Source: CAJCIS01 sp965276755
GTDB taxonomy: Bacteria > Pseudomonadota > Alphaproteobacteria > Acetobacterales > Acetobacteraceae
DNA: 64,000 nt
Assembly: GCA_965276755.1 (NCBI GenBank)
Contig: OZ255625.1
Span: 2,790,001 to 2,854,000 of the forward strand
Direction of reading: 5' to 3'
Shown here: piece by piece, positions 58,047-64,000 of the stretch
Numbering within the stretch: the stretch's first letter is position 1
Layout: each line of letters starts with the position of its first letter
Notes under the pieces: model-generated
The model's database searches: none
The model's input: the letters and a program-made list of their open reading frames with translations, nothing else
What the model was told of the DNA's origin: nothing
Position numbers and translations under genes: made by a program

Positions 58047-59129
58047 ATGATGAAGAGACCAGCAATCGCCTTCCTGGCATGGTGTGCCGCAGCACCTGCG
58101 CTGGCAGACGCGCCAAAGCCGGTGGAACACAGCTTCACCATGGAAAACTTTGCCACCGAGAGCAAGGCGGTCCTGCCCGAGGCGGTGGTGAAATACGGCA
58201 CATACGGCACGCTGAATGCCGCGCGAGACAATGCCATCCTGCTGCCCTCGCACTATATGGCCGACAATACCGGCTACGAATGGCTGATCGGCGCCGGCAA
58301 GCCGCTCGATCCGGCCCGCTACTTCTTCGTCACGAGCGAGCTGTTCGGCAACGGCCATTCGTCTTCTCCCAGCAATAGCAAGGCACCCTTCGCGGGTCCG
58401 GATTTTCCGGTCATGACGATCCGCGACAACGTCAATGCGGTGCACCGCCTGCTGACCGAGCAGTTCCACGTGGCCCACCTGCGCGCTGTGATCGGGTTTT
58501 CCATGGGCGCGCAGCAGGCTCTGCAATGGGCGGTGAGCTACCCCGATTTCATGGATTTCGTGGCAGCCACCTCCGGCACGGCCAAGACCTATGGCCACGG
58601 CATTGTGCGGCTGGAAGGGCAGATCGCCGCCTTGCAGCTCGATCCGGCATTCCACGGCGGCAAATACACGGTCGAACCCGTGGCAGGCATTCGCGCCACG
58701 TCGCTGGTCTGGCTCGGATGGCTGTACTCGCAGGAATGGTGGCGGCGCGAATTGTGGAAGGGCGATAATCCGCCAGGCACGACGTTCAATCAGGCGGTGG
58801 CGCGTTATACCAAGGAGTTTTTCGACGGCGCGGACGCCAACAACCTGATCCTGCAAATGCGCACGTGGGAGTCAAACGACGTCGGCGCCACGCCGCCCTT
58901 CCATGGCGATACGGAGGCGGCGCTGCGATCGATCAAGGTGCCGGTGCTGGACATGCCCTCGGCCACGGACATGTATTTTCCGGTCGAGGACGCGCGCTAT
59001 GAGGCCGGCTTCATTGCCCATTGTAAGCTGGCGCCTATTCCTTCGCTGTGGGGTCATCCCGCGGGGGCGGGTGCCTCGCCGGAGGATCTTATATTTATTA
59101 ATCGGCATCTAGCGGAATTCTTGAAGTAA
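58047..59129 (+). CDS. Secreted alpha/beta hydrolase (MetX-like fold)
   Basis: The 360-residue protein has a signal peptide (IAFLAWCAAAPALADA) and the alpha/beta-hydrolase triad: serine in VIGFSMGAQQALQWA near residue 155, aspartate in MPSATDMYFPVED near 315, and histidine in LWGHPAGAG near 340. YFFVTSELFGNGHSSSPSN and MTIRDNVNAVHRLL show the homoserine-O-acetyltransferase-like subtype, but secretion and divergence make homoserine acetylation unlikely; an esterase role is possible. The start is ATG 58047 or 58050. It follows the amidohydrolase-like gene by 19 bp and is probably co-transcribed. Confidence 0.82.
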   Translation: MMKRPAIAFLAWCAAAPALADAPKPVEHSFTMENFATESKAVLPEAVVKYGTYGTLNAARDNAILLPSHYMADNTGYEWLIGAGKPLDPARYFFVTSELFGNGHSSSPSNSKAPFAGPDFPVMTIRDNVNAVHRLLTEQFHVAHLRAVIGFSMGAQQALQWAVSYPDFMDFVAATSGTAKTYGHGIVRLEGQIAALQLDPAFHGGKYTVEPVAGIRATSLVWLGWLYSQEWWRRELWKGDNPPGTTFNQAVARYTKEFFDGADANNLILQMRTWESNDVGATPPFHGDTEAALRSIKVPVLDMPSATDMYFPVEDARYEAGFIAHCKLAPIPSLWGHPAGAGASPEDLIFINRHLAEFLK

Positions 59130-59131
59130 GA

Positions 59132-59218
59132 TTGGGGGAGATGTGCCATCCCCCCCAAACCCCCCGTCACTATTTAGACTTTGTCTAGGTCCCGGGGGGA
59201 ATGGCACATTCCCCCCAG
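59132..59218. repeat. Family A palindromic repeat, full copy, diverged right arm
   Basis: Left arm TTGGGGGAGATGTGCCATCC with CACTATTTAGACTTTGTCTA spacer; right arm CCCGGGGGGAATGGCACATT then CCCCCCAG. The right arm has lost the GACGGGGGGTC part. It lies between two convergent genes. Confidence 0.82.
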
Positions 59219-59229
59219 CTCTTTCTTGC

Positions 59230-60075
<846 letters not shown>

Positions 60076-60112
60076 GCGCGTGCAGAACCCCGAAGCGAAA
60101 ACCAAGGAAGAC

Positions 60113-60189
60113 CTGGGGGAGATGTGCCATCCCCCCCAGACCCCCCGTCGATTTTTTGGCTTCGCCTGAATGATGACGGGGGGTCTGGG
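60113..60189. repeat. Family A repeat, right arm truncated
   Basis: CTGGGGGAGATGTGCCATCC left arm; spacer TTTTTTGGCTTCGCCTGAAT; right arm ends after GACGGGGGGTCTGGG. The truncation is 14 bp from the stop of the second giant gene. Confidence 0.85.
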
Positions 60190-60203
60190 CTTAACGGCCG
60201 CGC

Positions 60204-63200
60204 TCAGTTCTGGCTATAGCTGATGATTGCCCCGCCATGCACGTCCGTGTTCGCATGGAACCAGCTGGCCGTATAGCTGCCCAGCAGCGTCTCGCTATTC
60301 GTGTGCACCCCGTCCGTCACCGTGATCGTGCCCTGCCCGTTGGCCTGCACGTAGGTCACGCGCGTCTGATTGCCCAGGTAATCGACGAAATCGAGGCTAT
60401 CGGTCTGCGTCCAGTTGGCAATTGTCGCGGCTTGCATGTTCGCAGCGGTGCCGGTGAAGATATCGCCCACAGGGGATGCCCAGAACAGCATCTTGGCCTC
60501 TGTCACGCCGATCGTGGTGATCGTGCCGCCGCCCTGGCCGCCATTGCCGCCCTGCTGAACGTAGCTGACCAGATCGCCGCCATGGGTATCGATGCCCACG
60601 GAAACCTCGCCGCCGATCGGCGCTGTCGTGTCCAGCTTGAACACCCCATAGCCCGTGCCCAAGACCAGCGTGCCGTTGCTGACCGCGACGGTGTTGATCG
60701 GCGTCCCGGCCATATCAAGATTGTCACCGCTGACGAAATTGGCGACCTGGCCCGCAAAGCCCGCGGGATTGTCGATGCGCACGGTCTCGCCCGCGGCGGT
60801 GAAATCGATCGTCTGCCCGGCCGAGACGGTGTTGCCCAATTCCAGCACGCAGCCCTGGTCCACCTGCAGGATGCCGTAGCCGGAAATGGCGCCACTGACG
60901 GTCAGGTTGGGGCCGTATTTGCCCTCGATCGTGCCGTCATTGACGATCGGCGTCAGCACATTGCCCAGGCCCTGGATCAGCGCGCCTTGTGCATTGACGA
61001 TGGGCACGGACGGGAACAGGCCGCCCCCGGTGAGTTCCTGCAGCGCGCCCCCCAGCATGCGGATGGTGCCCGAATTGGTAAAGACTGTGGCCCCGGCATC
61101 GGGCGCTTCGTAATAGCCCAGCAGGGAAAGCATGAATGCCGAGCCGCCATTGAGCGAGATATTGCCGGTGTTCTGCATGTCCACACCGGCGAACATGATG
61201 TTGCCGTTATTGCCGATGCCCAGCGCCCCGGCATTATCGAAGAAACTGCTGCCCAGCGTCAGGATGCCGCCCGAGCTTGCCGCCAGGATCTGGCCATCAT
61301 TGACGATCGTGTCCGTCCAGTTGCCTGTCGCATAATCGCCCAGCCACCCGACCAGGCCGGCCGAGCGCACCGTTTCGGCCGCACCGATGGTCAGCGTGGT
61401 GCCGGCGATGGCGGCCAGTTCGGGCGGATTGATGTGCTGGCCGTAATAGGTCTGCGTCGTGCTGCCCAGGTAGATCGTGCCGTTGTTGATGGTCTCGGAC
61501 GTCTCGGCGAGCAGGCGGCTGGCCGCACCGGTCAGCATGATGGTGCCCGCGCCGCTGCCGCCCGCGCCGGTTACGGTGATGCCATTGGTGATGGCGAGTT
61601 GCTGGAAGGGCCGGCTGAGGTCCAGCGTCCCCTCGTAGGTCACCCCATCCAGCGTGGCCCCGCCTGCCGCGTTCAGCCCGCCGCCTGCGTCGGTAATGAC
61701 GCCGCCGGAGATGGTGCCGGTCAGCGAAACGCGCCCCCACGCGCTGCCAGCGCCTATGGCCAGCGTGCCGCCGGAATCATCGAGGCTGCCGCGCACGGCA
61801 ACGCTCGCATTATTCAGTGCCAGGTGGCCGAGCTGGCCGATGGTCAGGCTGTCGCCGATGGACAGCGCGGCGTTGGACACCCCAATCGTGCCCGTGTTGG
61901 AAAAAGTGCCGGCTGAGAGCAGCAGCGTATCGCCGTTGCTGACCGCGATGCTGCCGTGATTGACGAAATTCTGCCCGCCGATTGCCAGCGTGCCGCCGGA
62001 CAAGCCGGCATCAATCGTGCCGTAATTGGCGATTATATCGCCGGCGTAATCGCTGGCGGCGCCGATATCTGCCAGCGCGCCGCCTTGATTAACGGTCAGG
62101 TTGGGGCCGAGCGTCAGCGTGCTGGCCCCCTGCAGGGTGGCGTCATGCAGCACGTCCAGCGTGGCGGCCTGGCCAGCGGCACCCAGCGTGATCGTCATCT
62201 TGTCCAGCGTCTGGTCACCCTGCATGGCCAGCACCGCGCCCGCGCCCACAAGGTCGATGCCGGCCGTGGCGGACAGGCCATCCCGCACGCGCAGCCAGGC
62301 GCCGGCCTGGCTCATGTTCAGCGAGCCCAGGATCGACACGCCATCCAGCAGTGCGGTGCCCCCGCCACCCACGCTCAGCAGGCCGGACCGATCCAGGATG
62401 GTGCCGCCATCGATGGTGCCGGTCAGGCTGACCGCGGGCAGGATGCCGCCATGGCCCAGGCTCAGCGTGTCACCCGCGTTGGACAGGGTGCCGGCAAGCA
62501 CCACGGTGCCGCCGGAGGAGGCGATGCTGCCGAACTGGCTCGTCTGCATCTGGCCTTCGAGGTCCAGCGTGCCGCCGGCCAGGCTGATCAGGCCGGTATT
62601 GGACCAGGCGGGCGTCTGCCCAAACGGGTCCGGCGGGCCGCCCAGGATGGCCGTCGCCCCGCCAGTCACCGCGATCGTGCCGGTATTGGCGAAGCTGAGC
62701 GCATCGAGCACCAGCGTGTCGCCGTTGGACGCGCTGATGTTGCCCTGGTTGATGAAGCTGCCGTCACCACCCAGCGTCATCGTGCCGCCGGCGAAGGCGG
62801 CGGCGATGCTGCCCTGATTGACCAGGGTGTCGGCCAGGCCGTAGCCCTTGATCGGCGTGGTGGCGTTGGCGTCGATTTCCGCAAAAGCACCGGTTTGCTG
62901 GACCAGCAGGTTGGCCCCGAGCACGGCAGTAGTCGCCGCGCTGGCCAGCCAGTTATCGGTCGTGCCGAGCTCGGCGACCCCGCTGCTGCTGCCGATGGAG
63001 ATGGTGGCGTTGTCCAGGACGGTGCGGGGGGCGGACTGTCCCTCCAGCAGCAGCGCGGCGCCGGCGCCGGTGATGCTTGCGGTGGCCGCCCCGCCCAGCG
63101 AGGTATTGTCCGCCAGCGTCAGCACCGCGTTCTGCCCCAGGCTCAACGAGCCGCGGTAGGCGACGCTGTCCAGCACGCCGGTGCCGGCCGAGAGGTTCAG

Positions 63201-64000
63201 CCCGCCACCCTGATCGATCAACGTGCCGCCCGTCATGGTGCCGGCCAGCAGGATGGGACCCAGCGCGGTGTTGCTACCCACGGTCAGAGTGCCGCCGGCG
63301 TTGAGCGCATCCCCGCCGATTTCTACCGTGGCGGCACTCAGGCTGAGCGGGCCCAGATTCGACAGGCGCGAGGCGGAAAAGGTGCCGCCCAGATCGAGCG
63401 TGGCGTTGGCCACCACGATCGTGCCGGTGTTGGCGAATGTGCCGGTGGCGATATCGAGCGTCGCTCCATTGCTGACGCTTATCGTGCCCGCATTGTCGAA
63501 CAGGCCCGCCCCGGTCAGGGTCAGCGTGGAGAGCGCTGTGGCATCGGTGATCGTGCCGAGGTTGATAACCTCGTCCGTGACGGCACCGGGCAGGCCGCTG
63601 CCGACGATGATCTGGCCCTGGGTGCCCGTCTCGCGCACCCAGTCGCTTGCGGTCAGGCTGAGCGTGGTGCCTGCGGTCGCCCCCCATGTGTGCGAGACGC
63701 TTAGCGCGGCCGCACCGCCCTGGTTGGGGCCGGCAGTGGCACCCAGTGTGACCACTGCATTGGCCAGGTTCTGCGTGCCGAGGAAATCGACGGTGGCATA
63801 GGCGCCATTGACCGCCAGCGTGCCGGTGCTGGCGCCGCCCGCGCCGGACATGTTCAAGCCGTTTTCGACGAACAGGCTTTCGTTGGCCTGGGATAGTGAC
63901 AGCGTGCCCTGCACGGCCACGCCGTTCAGCATGCCGCCATTGGCCTGGAACGTGCCGCCATTCAGCGCCAGCGTGCCGCCTTGCAGGGTGCCGTAGGCCA
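60204..64000 (-). CDS. Second giant repetitive surface protein (partial)
   Basis: The visible frame runs from 60204 to the right window edge, at least 1265 residues, with the N-terminus outside. It has about four repeats of 250-290 residues, each marked by a DGVxYxGxLxLS string (LNGVAVQGTLSLSQ, LDSVAYRGSLSLGQ, LDGVSILGSLNMSQ, LDGVTYEGTLDLSR) and by GTLTLGG/SNGDTLLL beta-helix turns. The C-terminal modules AGETVRIDNPAGFAGQVANF and LLGSYTASWFHANTDVHGG recall the end of the giant protein at 22.5 kb. It is probably a secreted surface beta-helix. No transport genes are in the window. A stop-free antisense frame opposite it is a by-product of composition. Confidence 0.78.
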   Translation of the reverse strand, partial: AYGTLQGGTLALNGGTFQANGGMLNGVAVQGTLSLSQANESLFVENGLNMSGAGGASTGTLAVNGAYATVDFLGTQNLANAVVTLGATAGPNQGGAAALSVSHTWGATAGTTLSLTASDWVRETGTQGQIIVGSGLPGAVTDEVINLGTITDATALSTLTLTGAGLFDNAGTISVSNGATLDIATGTFANTGTIVVANATLDLGGTFSASRLSNLGPLSLSAATVEIGGDALNAGGTLTVGSNTALGPILLAGTMTGGTLIDQGGGLNLSAGTGVLDSVAYRGSLSLGQNAVLTLADNTSLGGAATASITGAGAALLLEGQSAPRTVLDNATISIGSSSGVAELGTTDNWLASAATTAVLGANLLVQQTGAFAEIDANATTPIKGYGLADTLVNQGSIAAAFAGGTMTLGGDGSFINQGNISASNGDTLVLDALSFANTGTIAVTGGATAILGGPPDPFGQTPAWSNTGLISLAGGTLDLEGQMQTSQFGSIASSGGTVVLAGTLSNAGDTLSLGHGGILPAVSLTGTIDGGTILDRSGLLSVGGGGTALLDGVSILGSLNMSQAGAWLRVRDGLSATAGIDLVGAGAVLAMQGDQTLDKMTITLGAAGQAATLDVLHDATLQGASTLTLGPNLTVNQGGALADIGAASDYAGDIIANYGTIDAGLSGGTLAIGGQNFVNHGSIAVSNGDTLLLSAGTFSNTGTIGVSNAALSIGDSLTIGQLGHLALNNASVAVRGSLDDSGGTLAIGAGSAWGRVSLTGTISGGVITDAGGGLNAAGGATLDGVTYEGTLDLSRPFQQLAITNGITVTGAGGSGAGTIMLTGAASRLLAETSETINNGTIYLGSTTQTYYGQHINPPELAAIAGTTLTIGAAETVRSAGLVGWLGDYATGNWTDTIVNDGQILAASSGGILTLGSSFFDNAGALGIGNNGNIMFAGVDMQNTGNISLNGGSAFMLSLLGYYEAPDAGATVFTNSGTIRMLGGALQELTGGGLFPSVPIVNAQGALIQGLGNVLTPIVNDGTIEGKYGPNLTVSGAISGYGILQVDQGCVLELGNTVSAGQTIDFTAAGETVRIDNPAGFAGQVANFVSGDNLDMAGTPINTVAVSNGTLVLGTGYGVFKLDTTAPIGGEVSVGIDTHGGDLVSYVQQGGNGGQGGGTITTIGVTEAKMLFWASPVGDIFTGTAANMQAATIANWTQTDSLDFVDYLGNQTRVTYVQANGQGTITVTDGVHTNSETLLGSYTASWFHANTDVHGGAIISYSQN

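Noticed and set aside
61956..63704. Long plus-strand frame opposite the second giant protein
   Set aside because: Same reason: a composition shadow of the beta-helix coding sequence, with no start context and no recognisable protein features.

Overview
The window looks like chromosome from a high-GC alphaproteobacterium, most likely an Acetobacteraceae/Rhodospirillales member. The reasons are the order rplU-rpmA-obg-proB, the blocks rpmF-plsX-fabH and trpB-trpA, COQ9 beside peptide deformylase, and intergenic palindromic repeats of a kind I associate with acetic-acid-bacterium relatives. Assignment is by protein family recognition only; nothing here is species-diagnostic.

Left part (1-13.1 kb): an exopolysaccharide locus of the XrtA/PEP-CTERM type. 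On the minus strand, reading away from about 6.4 kb, are a Wza-like export lipoprotein, a Wzc-like chain-length protein, a tyrosine autokinase, an outer-membrane beta-barrel, a polysaccharide deacetylase and a FemAB-like protein cut by the window edge. A tRNA gene sits directly upstream. Divergently on the plus strand lie a PrsT-like TPR protein, a GT4 glycosyltransferase and a WalW-like deacetylase. The exosortase is not in the window, but a protein with a PEP-CTERM-type tail (30697-31293) is. Two small unrecognised ORFs follow at 12.65-13.09 kb.

13-26 kb: proB, obg, rpmA and rplU (minus), then a 1975-residue surface protein built of seven repeats of about 187 residues, a membrane-anchored TPR protein and a DbpA-type DEAD-box helicase. 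26-34 kb is accessory: a complete IS256-family element with 9-bp target duplication, a small unknown protein, two glycosyltransferases (one GT11-like with an extra C-terminal module), the PEP-CTERM protein, a DapA-family lyase and a pair of unknown proteins, one a lipoprotein.

34-47 kb is mostly housekeeping: rpmF-plsX-fabH, a decayed fic gene, an NmrA-type oxidoreductase, a secreted beta-propeller, a 25-residue membrane peptide, COQ9, def, rpsU, a cytochrome P450, trpBA, an unknown secreted protein and an SDR protein. 47-64 kb holds a TPR protein, a GT2 converging on a translationally coupled methyltransferase / PIG-L deacetylase / acyl-CoA dehydrogenase trio, a PhoR-like kinase, an LpoA-like lipoprotein divergent from rsmI, a VWA protein and a MoxR ATPase separated by two secreted hydrolases, and a second giant repeat protein that runs off the right edge.

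The most distinctive feature is a family of GC-rich palindromic repeats (called family A here: half-sites of about 40 bp, full inverted pairs of about 100 bp). About fifteen copies, plus relics, lie between genes. In several places the repeat supplies start codons, stop codons or the last residues of neighbouring proteins. Two other intergenic families, a T-rich hairpin (family B) and a composite palindrome (family C), occur beside it.
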